Shown one piece after another: positions 8,110 through 16,702 of a DNA stretch of 35,041 nucleotides. The stretch comes from Candidatus Alloscybalousia intestinigallinarum. GTDB taxonomy: Bacteria > Bacillota_I > Bacilli_A > RF39 > UBA660. The DNA lies in assembly GCA_018716115.1 (NCBI GenBank), contig DVKF01000035.1, positions 1 through 35,041 of the forward strand, in the 5' to 3' direction. The notes below the pieces were generated by a model, which searched no databases, was not told where the DNA came from, and saw nothing but the letters and a program-made list of their open reading frames with translations. Both the position numbers and the translations under genes were made by a program. Numbering within the stretch: the first letter of the stretch is position 1; each line of letters opens with the position of its first letter.

Positions 8110-9624
8110 CTAATAAGAATATTCATATTCTTGTAATAAATCTAAACCCTCATTGGTATAATCTTCATAAATAGAATCATCGTAATTATCCGTTTCAGAT
8201 GCACTATTCATCAAGCTTTCATATACCATCGATAAGAATGGATGATTCTGAATATTGGTAATAATCGTATTCATTTCTTCTTCAGTCATCGCATTAGCAT
8301 CTCTAGCGCCACTTAGATCAGGAATTTCTACATCTTCTCCATAAGTATACACTAAATCACAACGAACGGTCATTCCTTCTCCAAGATCTACTCCTTGAAG
8401 ATTACCAGTTAGATTGATTTCTGCTGTACTATGAAACTGTTCAGCACTATCTTCTCGTGAAGACACTAATGATAATGTGATTTGATCTGTACCAATATTT
8501 ATAGTTAAATCCATAACTAATCCATTTTTTTGTTCTTGATAACTTCCAGAGAAAGTATATCCAGCTAAATTTCCATCAATATCTGTTTTGTCGCCGTTTT
8601 CTACCATTTGAATATAGAACATTTCTTGTCCTTCTGACAAAACGACAAATTCCTTGGTTTGATCATAATGATAATATTGAATAGAAGTAGAATCATCAGC
8701 AAGTTCTTCCATTACGATATTATTAAATCCATAATAATAAACATTATAGTAGAAATAAGTTTCAGCCTCGATATTTTCCATTCCATCAAGAGCTTCATCA
8801 ATGGATGCGCTAAACTCTTCTGTTGTTAATCCACTCATTTTGGCTAAGTTTTCTAATAAATTCTTATCGTTTTTTATATCTTCTAAAATGCCAGATAATG
8901 TATCATTAATCATTTTATTCGTTATTCGATAAGACAATTTTGTTGTATTTTTTTCTTTATCTCCAAGACTAATTTCTTCTTTGGATTTTTCAATTTTATC
9001 TTGATCAATCTGTTCTGTAAAATTATCTTTTACAATATCAATTAACTTTGAGTAATCAATTGTTGCTACATCCTCAAATAAAGAAACATAGTCAAAATCA
9101 GTATAATAATAAGTCTCTGTGATTTCTTTTAAATCAAAATACAACTTACTATCAGCCATAATCATATCTAGATCGAATAATCCGTTTTCACCCATTAATA
9201 CAGATAAATCAATGGTAGAGTTTTTCTTACTGCTATCTTCCGCATAAACAAAATCCATTGTTAAAGGATCCATATTAAGACCTAAACTAGGATCTACTTC
9301 TAATTCTAATGTTCCATCTACCTTAACTTTGTCTTGATCACTAAGTTGAGCCATAAAATTAGATTCTAACATTTCAGCTGCTTCTTTCATATTTCCTGCA
9401 AAATTAGAAATACTCTGTAACATCACTATCTTAGGGCTAGAAAATTTTTGAAATCCAATAGCTACTAATACAATAGAAACAGCCGATAAAATAATAGCCA
9501 AAATCATAACTGTATGATTTTTCTTTGGCTTCTTCTCTGCATGAGAAGCATTTACTTCTTTACCACAACGAGGAAATTTTTTATCCTCTTCTTTTAAATC
9601 ATAACCACAATCGCTACACTTCAT
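8110..9624 (-). CDS. Membrane-anchored protein with degenerate zinc ribbon and large extracellular domain
   Basis: The 504-residue protein begins with a zinc-ribbon-like segment, CSDCGYDLKEEDKKFPRCGKE. The usual second CxxC is FxxC: residue 17 is Phe (TTT), one base from Cys (TGT), leaving only Cys3, Cys6 and Cys20. A single membrane segment follows (VMILAIILSAVSIVLVAIGF, about 39-58). The rest is an acidic extracellular region rich in beta-strand-like alternation, with repeated Tyr and Asp clusters and an acidic tail ending YEYSY. Such zinc-ribbon plus TM plus exported-domain proteins are common and mostly uncharacterised in Bacillota. I cannot name the exported domain. The start has AGGAGG, and a good promoter lies directly upstream. 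Confidence 0.8.
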   Translation of the reverse strand: MKCSDCGYDLKEEDKKFPRCGKEVNASHAEKKPKKNHTVMILAIILSAVSIVLVAIGFQKFSSPKIVMLQSISNFAGNMKEAAEMLESNFMAQLSDQDKVKVDGTLELEVDPSLGLNMDPLTMDFVYAEDSSKKNSTIDLSVLMGENGLFDLDMIMADSKLYFDLKEITETYYYTDFDYVSLFEDVATIDYSKLIDIVKDNFTEQIDQDKIEKSKEEISLGDKEKNTTKLSYRITNKMINDTLSGILEDIKNDKNLLENLAKMSGLTTEEFSASIDEALDGMENIEAETYFYYNVYYYGFNNIVMEELADDSTSIQYYHYDQTKEFVVLSEGQEMFYIQMVENGDKTDIDGNLAGYTFSGSYQEQKNGLVMDLTINIGTDQITLSLVSSREDSAEQFHSTAEINLTGNLQGVDLGEGMTVRCDLVYTYGEDVEIPDLSGARDANAMTEEEMNTIITNIQNHPFLSMVYESLMNSASETDNYDDSIYEDYTNEGLDLLQEYEYSY

Positions 9625-9647
9625 TATATACCTCCTATACTAATTTT

Positions 9648-9676
9648 ATTATAATCGATAACAACTATGAATACAA
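9648..9676 (-). promoter_or_regulatory. Sigma-A promoter of the zinc-ribbon membrane protein gene
   Basis: TTGTAT (9671-9676) and TATAAT (9648-9653) on the minus strand are separated by exactly 17 nt, about 25 nt before the start codon. Confidence 0.8.
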
Positions 9677-9709
9677 GACACAAAAGCAAAATAAAATAAC
9701 TTCAATCTA

Positions 9710-9718
9710 TGATATAAT
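9710..9718 (+). promoter_or_regulatory. Extended -10 promoter of the mnmL-mnmM fusion gene
   Basis: TGATATAAT forms an extended -10 box (TGnTATAAT) 24 nt before the ATG at 9743. The -35 position is only A-rich. It is divergent from the promoter at 9648-9676. Confidence 0.6.
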
Positions 9719-9742
9719 AAGAAAGAAGAAAGAAGCGAAAGT

Positions 9743-11221
9743 ATGAGAAATCCATTTATTTATAGCGATTCAAATAAACGATACCATAGTTTAGATTATT
9801 TTTATAAACATAAGTTTGGAAAAAAAGTATGTAAAATTAGTTTAAATGGTGGATTCACCTGTCCCAATAAAGACGGTACCAAATCAACAGGTGGTTGTAT
9901 TTACTGTTCAAAAAGTGGTAGTGGTGACTTTGCCGGTTCCGTAAATAAAGACATCGTAACTCAATTTCAAGAGATTAAAGAACAAATGAATAAAAAATGG
10001 CCAAACAGTTTATATATTGGCTATTTTCAAGCAAACACCAATACATATGCTAGCGTCGAAGTTTTAAAACAAAAATATGAACCAATTTTAAAACAAGATA
10101 ACGTAGTAGGATTAAGTATTGCGACTCGTCCAGATGCGATAAGTGAAGAATGTATTGAATATTTAAAAGACTTAAACCAAAGAACTTATCTTACGATTGA
10201 ATTAGGGCTACAAACGATTCATGAAAAAACATCCCGTCTTATTAATCGTGGTCACGATTTAGCTTGTTTTGAACAGATGGTAAAACGCCTACGTCAAGAA
10301 AACTTAAACGTTGTTGTCCACATTATCAACGGCCTACCTGGTGAAACCAAAGAGATGATGTTGGAAACAGTGAAATACTTAAATAAATTGGATATTCAAG
10401 GAATAAAAATTCATATGTTACATGTGATTAAAAATACTGCTTTAGCATATATTTATGAAAAAGAAAAATTTCCCTTATTAACCAAAGAAGAATATGTCGA
10501 CATTGTTTGTTCTCAGCTAGAACTACTTCGTCCAGAAATTGTGATTCACCGGCTAACTGGAGATCCTGACAAAGAAGAACTAATCGCCCCTGATTGGGTA
10601 TTAAAAAAAGTTTGTGTATTAAACGACATTGATAAATGCCTAGCCAAAAGACATACGTATCAAGGATTTCAAAAATCAATTCTAAACCGTGTCCATGAAC
10701 GTTTTGACTATTATGTCAAACCAAATAGTTTAATTATTGATGCGACGATAGGAAACGGAAATGATACATTATATCTTGCTCAACTAGCCAATAAAGGAAT
10801 TGTCTATGGCTTTGATATTCAAGACCAAGCAATAAAAAATACCAAGCAAAAACTCCGAGAAAATAATATTCATAATGTAATTTTATACCAAAATAATCAT
10901 AATCAAATGAAAAACATTTTAAAAGAGAAACATGGAAAAATCAGCTTAATTACCTTTAATTTAGGTTATCTACCAACTGGAGATAAAACAATTACTACTA
11001 TAACACCTACAACGATTCAAGCCGTAAAAGAGAGTATAGAACTTCTTCATCCAAATGGCGTCTTACTAATTACTGTCTATCCAGGACACGAAGAAGGAAA
11101 AAAAGAATCGATTGCGTTACAAGAGTACTTTAAAAACAAAAAGGTAACCTACTATCGAAATGATGATAATCCCAATGCCCCCTATTTAATAGAAATTAAA
11201 AAGAAAGAGTACCAAGCATAG
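9743..11221 (+). CDS. mnmL/mnmM: MnmL-MnmM fusion: radical-SAM protein (YtqA-like) joined to tRNA wobble-uridine methyltransferase (YtqB-like)
   Basis: The first roughly 315 residues are a TIGR01212-type radical-SAM protein. The cluster cysteines are C40-x11-C52-x2-C55 in TCPNKDGTKSTGGCIYC, followed by conserved barrel segments such as GLSIATRPDAI and LTIELGLQT. From about residue 320 the protein is a small class I methyltransferase with SAM motif I LIIDATIGNGNDT and a later FNLGYLPTGDK motif, as in YtqB. In Bacillus these are two adjacent genes, ytqA (mnmL) and ytqB (mnmM), linked to completing mnm5-type modification of tRNA U34 in bacteria lacking MnmC. Here no stop or frameshift separates them, and the linker is short. 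The ribosome site is weak (AAGAAG). The gene stands alone, divergent from its left neighbour, with a terminator overlapping its stop. Family assignment is from recognised motifs. Confidence 0.92.
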   Translation: MRNPFIYSDSNKRYHSLDYFYKHKFGKKVCKISLNGGFTCPNKDGTKSTGGCIYCSKSGSGDFAGSVNKDIVTQFQEIKEQMNKKWPNSLYIGYFQANTNTYASVEVLKQKYEPILKQDNVVGLSIATRPDAISEECIEYLKDLNQRTYLTIELGLQTIHEKTSRLINRGHDLACFEQMVKRLRQENLNVVVHIINGLPGETKEMMLETVKYLNKLDIQGIKIHMLHVIKNTALAYIYEKEKFPLLTKEEYVDIVCSQLELLRPEIVIHRLTGDPDKEELIAPDWVLKKVCVLNDIDKCLAKRHTYQGFQKSILNRVHERFDYYVKPNSLIIDATIGNGNDTLYLAQLANKGIVYGFDIQDQAIKNTKQKLRENNIHNVILYQNNHNQMKNILKEKHGKISLITFNLGYLPTGDKTITTITPTTIQAVKESIELLHPNGVLLITVYPGHEEGKKESIALQEYFKNKKVTYYRNDDNPNAPYLIEIKKKEYQA

Positions 11222-11232
11222 TACTCTTTTTT
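11204..11232 (+). terminator. Terminator overlapping the stop of mnmL-mnmM
   Basis: A perfect 9 bp stem AAAGAGTAC / GTACTCTTT with an eight-base loop is followed by T residues. The TAG stop codon lies inside the hairpin. Confidence 0.9.
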
Positions 11233-11375
11233 AGAAGACACCTATCTATATTTGATGGAATGTTCTTCTACATCGCGGTAATAACATTTACCAAGTAAAT
11301 ACAAAAACTGATATCTACTTTTCGTCATCATCATCACCATTTATAGTTTGGCAAAAAAACAATTATTTATACTTT

Positions 11376-12263
11376 TTATTTTTTTGATGTTTTTTCTAAG
11401 GTTTCCGCTAAAACTGTACCTGTCGTAGCCAAATTTTGAAGTTCACTTGGCACGATAATTTTAGTAGATTGCCCATTTGCGACTTGAACCATAGCTTCAT
11501 AACTTTTTAGTTTCAATACCGCATCATCAGCACCGGCTTCTTTTAATAAACGAAGTCCTTCAGCTTGCGCAGTTTGAATTTTAATAATGGCTTGTGCTTC
11601 ACCATCTGCTTCACGAATATGTGCTTCTCTTTTCGCATCTGCTCTTAAAATGGCACTTTCTTTTTCTCCTTCGGCAATTAATACAGCAGATTTCTTTTCC
11701 CCTTCAGCTTGTAGAATTTTCTCACGACGCTCACGCTCAGCTCGCATCTGTTTTTCCATAGCTTCTTGAATATCACGTGGCGGAATAATGTTTTTTACTT
11801 CGACACGATTCACTTTAATTCCCCAAGGATCAGTTGCTTCATCCAAAATAGAACGCATTTTTGAATTAATGATATCACGACTAGTTAACGTTTGATCAAG
11901 TTCTAGTTCACCAATAATATTACGTAGTGTCGTTGCCGTTAAATTTTCAATCGCGTTAACAGGATTTTCTACTCCATAAGTATATAATTTAGGATCTGTA
12001 ATCTGAAAATAAACAACCGTATCAATCTGCATAGTAACATTATCTTTCGTAATCACCGGTTGTGGAGCAAAATCTTTCACGATTTCTTTTAAACTTACAT
12101 CAGATGCCACTCTATCGACAAAAGGAATCACATAATGTACTCCTGTTTGTAATGTGGCATGATAAGCTCCTAAACGTTCAACAACCTTAGCTCTCGATTG
12201 TGGTATTACTTTAACACCAAATACAATAATCAATAAAATAATAATTAAAATTATCCAACCCAT
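11376..12263 (-). CDS. SPFH/stomatin-like membrane protein
   Basis: The 295-residue protein has one N-terminal membrane anchor (WIILIIILLIIVFGVKVI) followed directly by the band-7/SPFH domain (RAKVVERLGAYHATLQTGVHYVIPFVDRV through KNIIPPRDIQEAM). A long helical, Glu/Lys/Ala-rich coiled-coil follows, with repeated AEGEK(K/E)SA(V/I)L units (about 185-240), then a short C-terminal tail. This is the stomatin/QmcA layout: such proteins form oligomers that organise membrane microdomains. The partner gene for an NfeD protein lies 24 nt upstream in the same direction, the classic slipin-NfeD pairing. The start has AGGAG at 8 nt. The family call is firm; the physiological role is not known from sequence. 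Confidence 0.93.
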   Translation of the reverse strand: MGWIILIIILLIIVFGVKVIPQSRAKVVERLGAYHATLQTGVHYVIPFVDRVASDVSLKEIVKDFAPQPVITKDNVTMQIDTVVYFQITDPKLYTYGVENPVNAIENLTATTLRNIIGELELDQTLTSRDIINSKMRSILDEATDPWGIKVNRVEVKNIIPPRDIQEAMEKQMRAERERREKILQAEGEKKSAVLIAEGEKESAILRADAKREAHIREADGEAQAIIKIQTAQAEGLRLLKEAGADDAVLKLKSYEAMVQVANGQSTKIIVPSELQNLATTGTVLAETLEKTSKK

Positions 12264-12287
12264 ATTATCAACTCCTATACTTCTATC

Positions 12288-12713
12288 TTATTCATCAGTT
12301 TTACTTTTTTCAACTACTAATTTCACGCCATCAATCGCTAAAATTTTTACATGACTATCTTTGTCGATTGTCTCTTCACTAACCGCAGTCCATCTCTTAC
12401 CACCAACTTTTACCTCTCCTGGATTATAGCGAGTAATCTTCTCCGTCACTGTTCCAATTTTTCCAATAACACGATCTAAATTCACACGTTCTGGTTTTTT
12501 AGTACGCAATTTTTGGACGAACTTTTTGGTAAGTAATATAGACAAAAAACTAACAATAACAAAAATAGCTACTTGAATTGTCGCATTATCCACATATAAA
12601 CTGACAAAAAACGAAACTAAGGCACCTAAAGCAAACCAAATAGAAACCAAATTAATCGTTGCAAACTCTAAAATAACTAAAAGTAAAAAAACAATTAACC
12701 AAACAACCGTCAT
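12288..12713 (-). CDS. NfeD-like membrane protein
   Basis: The product is 141 residues from the ATG at 12713, preferred over the in-frame GTG at 12722 because the AAGGA ribosome site would be too close to the GTG. Two or three N-terminal membrane segments (VVWLIVFLLLVILEFATINLVSIWFALGALVSFFVSLY, then VAIFVIVSFLSILLT) precede a C-terminal OB-fold domain (IGKIGTVTEKITRYNPGEVKVGGKRWTAVSEE...), which defines the short NfeD class lacking the protease domain. It is the first gene of a two-gene unit with the stomatin-like gene and probably helps assemble or anchor it. Confidence 0.9.
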   Translation of the reverse strand: MTVVWLIVFLLLVILEFATINLVSIWFALGALVSFFVSLYVDNATIQVAIFVIVSFLSILLTKKFVQKLRTKKPERVNLDRVIGKIGTVTEKITRYNPGEVKVGGKRWTAVSEETIDKDSHVKILAIDGVKLVVEKSKTDE

Positions 12714-12734
12714 AGCACTCACTTCCTTATTCCC

Positions 12735-12742
12735 ATTATACC
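12735..12742 (-). promoter_or_regulatory. Extended -10 promoter of the NfeD/stomatin operon
   Basis: The minus strand reads TGGTATAAT, an extended -10 box, about 20 nt before the ATG. The -35 region matches the consensus poorly. Confidence 0.6.
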
Positions 12743-12768
12743 ATAAAACTTAAGGATATACTACATCA

Positions 12769-13719
12769 TTACAGCATATTCTTCTTTTTTAAAATAAATG
12801 CTACCACTAAAGATAAAACTCCAGAAATACCAAGCAAAATCAAAAAAGCATAGGGCATTTCCATAATCGGTCCTAGTGGGACATTCATTCCCATAAAAGA
12901 AGCTACCATCGTAGGAATGGAAATCACAATCGTAATTCCCGCTAAAAATTTCATAATCGTATTCAAATTATTAGAAATAATCGTCGCAAACGAATCTGCT
13001 GTACTACTTAATATTTCCCGATATAAATTAGCCATTTCAATTCCTTGCTTATTTTCGATAATCGCATCTTCTAATAAATCATTATCTTCTTCGTATAAAT
13101 CAATCACATTCCCCTTTAAAATTCTCTCTAATACAACCTCATTAGATTTTAAAGAAGTCGTCATATAAACTAAACTCTTCTCTACACTAAGTAAATGTGC
13201 AAGATCACGATTACTAGTTGCCTTTAACATCTTTTCTTCCGCTTTTTCAATTTCTCGATTTAACTTTCTCAGATATCGTAAATATAAAGAAGCCGTCCGA
13301 TATAAAATTTGAATAATAAAACGTGTCTTTTTATAACTATAAAATTCTTTTACTTTCTGTTGCTTAAAATCTTTTAAAAGTGGTACTTCCTCTAAGGATA
13401 CTGTCGCAATATAACTGTCTTTAATCACTAGAATAGCTAGAGGTATCGTAGTAATTCGAGAAATATTTTTCTTTTTTTCTCGAATCGGTACATCAATAAT
13501 AATCATCTTAATATCATTTTCATCATCATAATCAATACGAGGTTGTTCTTCATCATCCAACAAATAACTAATAAAACTAGTATCGACATCTAAAGAATCC
13601 GTTAAAAAGTTAATATCTTCTTGATTAGGATTCACTAAATCGATCCAACAACCCTTTTTAATCTTCTTCAACGTATCAAATGAATCCGTTTTTACATCTG
13701 TATTATATATTCTTAACAT
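12769..13719 (-). CDS. corA: CorA-family divalent cation transporter
   Basis: The 316-residue CorA/Mg-type channel has a large cytosolic alpha/beta and helical N-terminal domain (including LRYLRKLNREIEKAEEKML), then two C-terminal membrane helices. The hallmark GMN motif is in FMGMNVP at the end of the first helix. The second helix is AFLILLGISGVLSLVVAFIL, followed by a basic KKKNML end. It should move Mg2+ or a related divalent ion inward as a pentamer. The start ATG at 13719 follows GGAGGGG; a frame extending 12 codons further upstream lacks a ribosome site. A TGGTATGAT extended -10 lies just upstream. The gene appears monocistronic. Confidence 0.92.
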   Translation of the reverse strand: MLRIYNTDVKTDSFDTLKKIKKGCWIDLVNPNQEDINFLTDSLDVDTSFISYLLDDEEQPRIDYDDENDIKMIIIDVPIREKKKNISRITTIPLAILVIKDSYIATVSLEEVPLLKDFKQQKVKEFYSYKKTRFIIQILYRTASLYLRYLRKLNREIEKAEEKMLKATSNRDLAHLLSVEKSLVYMTTSLKSNEVVLERILKGNVIDLYEEDNDLLEDAIIENKQGIEMANLYREILSSTADSFATIISNNLNTIMKFLAGITIVISIPTMVASFMGMNVPLGPIMEMPYAFLILLGISGVLSLVVAFILKKKNML

Positions 13720-13837
13720 ATCCACCCCTCCAAACGTTGTTTTATCATACCACATTTTAAGTAAGATAGCATAGAAAAAAGTGTAATTCTAATAAACATC
13801 AATAATATTAAAACTACACTAATTAAATAATATAACT

Positions 13838-15358
13838 CTATACGATAACATACGGATTTTCTTTGCTTCCATCTCCACCACTTTGTATCATTACACCATA
13901 TTTTAATGAAATAGCAGGACGAACCCCCAATGTATTAAAGACATAATAATTATAGAGACTACCTGTTGAAAACAAATCAAATACGGTTGCGTTAGTACCA
14001 TTAAAGGAATAAGGAGATAAAGACCACCAATAATTTCCATTATTAAGATAGAAATTGTTATTATCAACACCATTAACTCCACCAGCATATACGATCTCAT
14101 CTGCGGTTAACAAGGCAACTGGATAAGTTAATGCTCCATTTCCATTTTCACTACTTACTGTAAAACGATCATTCTCATTCACACATTCTAAAGAAGGAGT
14201 ATGATATACATATAATCGTGCATCCGCCCCATAACCAGTATTCAGTTTTCCCATTCCGGCACTTGCTGAATCAGGGGAAAGGCTTCTATCATTACACCAT
14301 ACTGTATCTTCCAACCGATCAGTATAATCTACCATATTATCCCCATACCACTCATCAATTGTACTCTTTATCGTAGAATCATGAATATTAGCGTGAGTTG
14401 CTTCGTAACTTTCCGAATCTACTTCGCCATACATATATCCGACATAAGCATTATCCCCATCCTCACTATTAAAGGCAGATCCGCGTAAAATAGTTCTATC
14501 GCCTGTTGCGCTACATTGCCCATTACTATCCGGTTCACCATTATAAACCAATTTGACTCCACCTGTCTCCGTTGTTCTTACAATTAACCAACAGTAATTT
14601 GCAAACTTTACATGATTATTTTCTACGGCACCACGATAGTACATAATCGGATAACTGTCATTTTCTGTTTCATGTAAAATATATAGTCCTTTTCCATTTG
14701 AATCACTTGAAATTTGACTAAAATCAATTCCAGTAGAGCTTGTAACATAGGTACTTTGAATATTATCTAATACTGCCTGTTGCTTAATTGCTGCAACTAA
14801 CGTTTTATTAATTGCTTTCTTTTCTGTTGTTGCAACTACTTGAGCACCAAAACTTAATCCTTGATCCTCATTTTGCAAACTACCAGTTTCTTGTAACCAC
14901 ACTTTTAAAATATAATAATGTTTTTCACTTGGTTGAATGGTGATACCTGTAGCTAACTCAATCGTATGATTACCAGTAATCAAATCACCATCTGCTATTT
15001 TTGACTGTTTACTATAACTTTCATCCGATCTATACAACTTCCACTTCAAATTCCCACTTTGTGTATCCGTTCCATCTTTTTGAAGAACAATATTATCTAA
15101 GTAAAGATAATATCTTGATTCTAATGTCCCAGTATTTTCTATCGCAAACTGATGAACCCCAGTTTCTATTTCTTCGGTTGGAAAAACATTTTCTAAGGTA
15201 ATATTTTTATTTGTCTGATAAGTTAACTCTAAGATTCCACTTTCAGCACCTTGCACATTGGAAGTAGCCATAGCCGTAAAATAGGCATAGCTTCCACCCA
15301 TTAAAATTAGCGTTCCTGCAATAATCATTAAACTAACAATTAATGTTGGTCTATTCAT
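13838..15358 (-). CDS. Secreted surface protein: TasA/camelysin-like N-domain plus lectin-fold-like C-domain (DUF6273 type)
   Basis: The 506-residue protein begins with a signal-type helix (TLIVSLMIIAGTLILMGGSYAYFTA), and the SYAYFT sequence is typical of TasA/camelysin-like proteins. Residues about 35-180 look like that beta-sandwich (ESGILELTYQTNKNITLENVFPTEEIETGVHQFAIENTGT). The C-terminal half (about 220-506) is rich in Asn, Tyr, Ser and Gly. It contains YWWSLSPYSFNGTNATVFDLFS and ends with LGVRPAISLKYGVM plus SGGDGSKENPYVIV, like DUF6273/FGE-type C-lectin-fold proteins. A GGGAGGAAG ribosome site precedes the ATG. It is probably displayed at the cell surface. No reverse transcriptase, template repeat or sortase motif is visible, so a link to a diversity-generating element is only a possibility. 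Confidence 0.8.
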   Translation of the reverse strand: MNRPTLIVSLMIIAGTLILMGGSYAYFTAMATSNVQGAESGILELTYQTNKNITLENVFPTEEIETGVHQFAIENTGTLESRYYLYLDNIVLQKDGTDTQSGNLKWKLYRSDESYSKQSKIADGDLITGNHTIELATGITIQPSEKHYYILKVWLQETGSLQNEDQGLSFGAQVVATTEKKAINKTLVAAIKQQAVLDNIQSTYVTSSTGIDFSQISSDSNGKGLYILHETENDSYPIMYYRGAVENNHVKFANYCWLIVRTTETGGVKLVYNGEPDSNGQCSATGDRTILRGSAFNSEDGDNAYVGYMYGEVDSESYEATHANIHDSTIKSTIDEWYGDNMVDYTDRLEDTVWCNDRSLSPDSASAGMGKLNTGYGADARLYVYHTPSLECVNENDRFTVSSENGNGALTYPVALLTADEIVYAGGVNGVDNNNFYLNNGNYWWSLSPYSFNGTNATVFDLFSTGSLYNYYVFNTLGVRPAISLKYGVMIQSGGDGSKENPYVIV

Positions 15359-15590
15359 ATTCTTCCTCCCTACTATTTACTCTTATTAATTTCTTCACTC
15401 TATCTATGCTATTTAACACTTAATATTATAGATTATATTTTTCTTAGCTTCAATAACAACATAGAAAAAAACAGGACAGCGTTCTTTGATTTTGTCAATC
15501 AAGGAGTAAAGTCGAAAAAAAACGATAGCTTTTTCTTGAAATAAAAAAATATCTATAGTAAGTTAAATGTATCAAGAATAGGAGGAAATC
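15359..15590. other. Divergent intergenic region with short inverted repeat
   Basis: This separates the TasA-like gene (leftward) from the oxidoreductase (rightward). TTGATT-TTGTC-AATCAA at 15486-15502 is a 6 bp inverted repeat that could be an operator. TTGAAA near 15536 may be part of a rightward promoter, but no -10 at ideal spacing was found. Confidence 0.35.
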
Positions 15591-16679
15591 ATGAATAACA
15601 GAAAACTTAGAATCGTTCAATATGGAACAGGAAAGATGGCAAAATACACGATGCGCTATGTCTATGAAAAAGGAGCTGAAATCGTTGCCGCTTTCGATGT
15701 AAATGAAGCCGTTATCGGAAAAGATATTGGTGAGATCATGGAATGCGAAAACAAAGGGGTAATCGTTTCTAGTATCGACAAAGCCCGTGAGATTATGAGT
15801 GAATTAAAACCAGATGCTTGTATTATCACGACTAGAAGCCTACTTGCGGAATGTGGTGATGCGTTAATGCTTTGTGCAGAATTAGGAATTAACGCAATTA
15901 CGACTTGTGAAGAGGCATTCTTCTGCCAAAATTCAAACCCTACTCTATATCAAAAAATAGATGAAATGGCTAAGAAAAACAACTGTACAATTGCTGGAAG
16001 TGGTTACCAAGATATCTATTGGGGAGAACTTATCAGTGCAATTGCCGCTTCTACCCATAAAATTACCAAAATTAAAGGTGAATCTTGGTACAATGTCGAA
16101 GACTATGGAATCGCTTTAGCGGAAGCTCATGGAGCAGGATTAACTTTAGAAGAATTCGATCAAAAAGTCGCATCAGCTGATCGAATCTCTGATGAAGAAC
16201 GTCAAGCCATTATCAATAGTGGTAACTACGCTCCAAGTTACATGTGGAATGTAAATGGTTGGTTATGCGGTAAATTAGGACTCACAGTAAAAAGTCAAAC
16301 CCAAAAATGTGTTCCTGAAACCTACCCAGAAGATATTAATTCTTCTACTTTAGGTATGGTTGTTAAAGCAGGAAACGCAACTGGAATGAGCGCAGTAGTT
16401 ACAACCGAAACAGAAGAAGGAATTACTATCGAATCCAAATGTGTAGGTAAAGTCTACGCTCCAGATGAATTCGATAAAAACGAATGGACAATTGAAGGAG
16501 AACCAAATACAACCCTTGTTATCAATAGACCATCTACCGTTGAATTAACTTGTGCAACTGTTGTTAACCGTATCCCTGATTTAATCAGTGCCAAGCCAGG
16601 ATTTATTGGAACTTTCGAAATGCGTGAATTAAAATATCGCGTAAAACCATTAAATGAATACGTAGAAGAAGAATTTTAA
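15591..16679 (+). CDS. NAD(P)-dependent oxidoreductase of the dihydrodipicolinate reductase/2,4-diaminopentanoate dehydrogenase-like group
   Basis: The 362-residue protein starts with a Rossmann fold (LRIVQYGTGKMAKYTMRYVYEKGAEIVAAFDVN), in which GTGKMA is the dinucleotide loop and the Asp after the second strand suggests NAD preference. DapB-like features follow (IITTRS, GINAITTCEEAFF). The C-terminal part (IAGSGYQDIYWGELISAIAA..., HGAGLTLEEF) resembles the diaminopentanoate dehydrogenase C-domain, so it is probably not true DapB, which is about 100 residues shorter. The substrate is unknown; an amino acid or diamine derivative is plausible. It has a consensus AGGAGG and ends with its own terminator. 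No pathway partner is adjacent. Confidence 0.8.
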   Translation: MNNRKLRIVQYGTGKMAKYTMRYVYEKGAEIVAAFDVNEAVIGKDIGEIMECENKGVIVSSIDKAREIMSELKPDACIITTRSLLAECGDALMLCAELGINAITTCEEAFFCQNSNPTLYQKIDEMAKKNNCTIAGSGYQDIYWGELISAIAASTHKITKIKGESWYNVEDYGIALAEAHGAGLTLEEFDQKVASADRISDEERQAIINSGNYAPSYMWNVNGWLCGKLGLTVKSQTQKCVPETYPEDINSSTLGMVVKAGNATGMSAVVTTETEEGITIESKCVGKVYAPDEFDKNEWTIEGEPNTTLVINRPSTVELTCATVVNRIPDLISAKPGFIGTFEMRELKYRVKPLNEYVEEEF

Positions 16680-16702
16680 AACTACCAAACGGTAGTTTTT
16701 TT
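16679..16702. terminator. Bidirectional terminator between convergent genes
   Basis: The perfect 8 bp stem AAACTACC / GGTAGTTT with loop AAAC has A and T runs on its two sides. It lies exactly between the two stop codons of the oxidoreductase and the DUF421 gene. Confidence 0.88.

Noticed and set aside
9525-9746. 73-residue plus-strand frame before mnmL-mnmM
   Set aside because: It is antisense to the zinc-ribbon gene and spans both divergent promoters; it has no ribosome site.
11242-11340. 32-codon minus-strand frame (MVMMMTKSRYQFLYLLGKCYYRDVEE...)
   Set aside because: It has no ribosome site or recognisable homology; the run of ATG codons comes from a simple CAT repeat.
13903-14100. 65-residue hydrophobic frame inside the TasA-like gene
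   Set aside because: It is a shadow in another frame, produced by the Asn/Tyr-rich repeats of the real gene.
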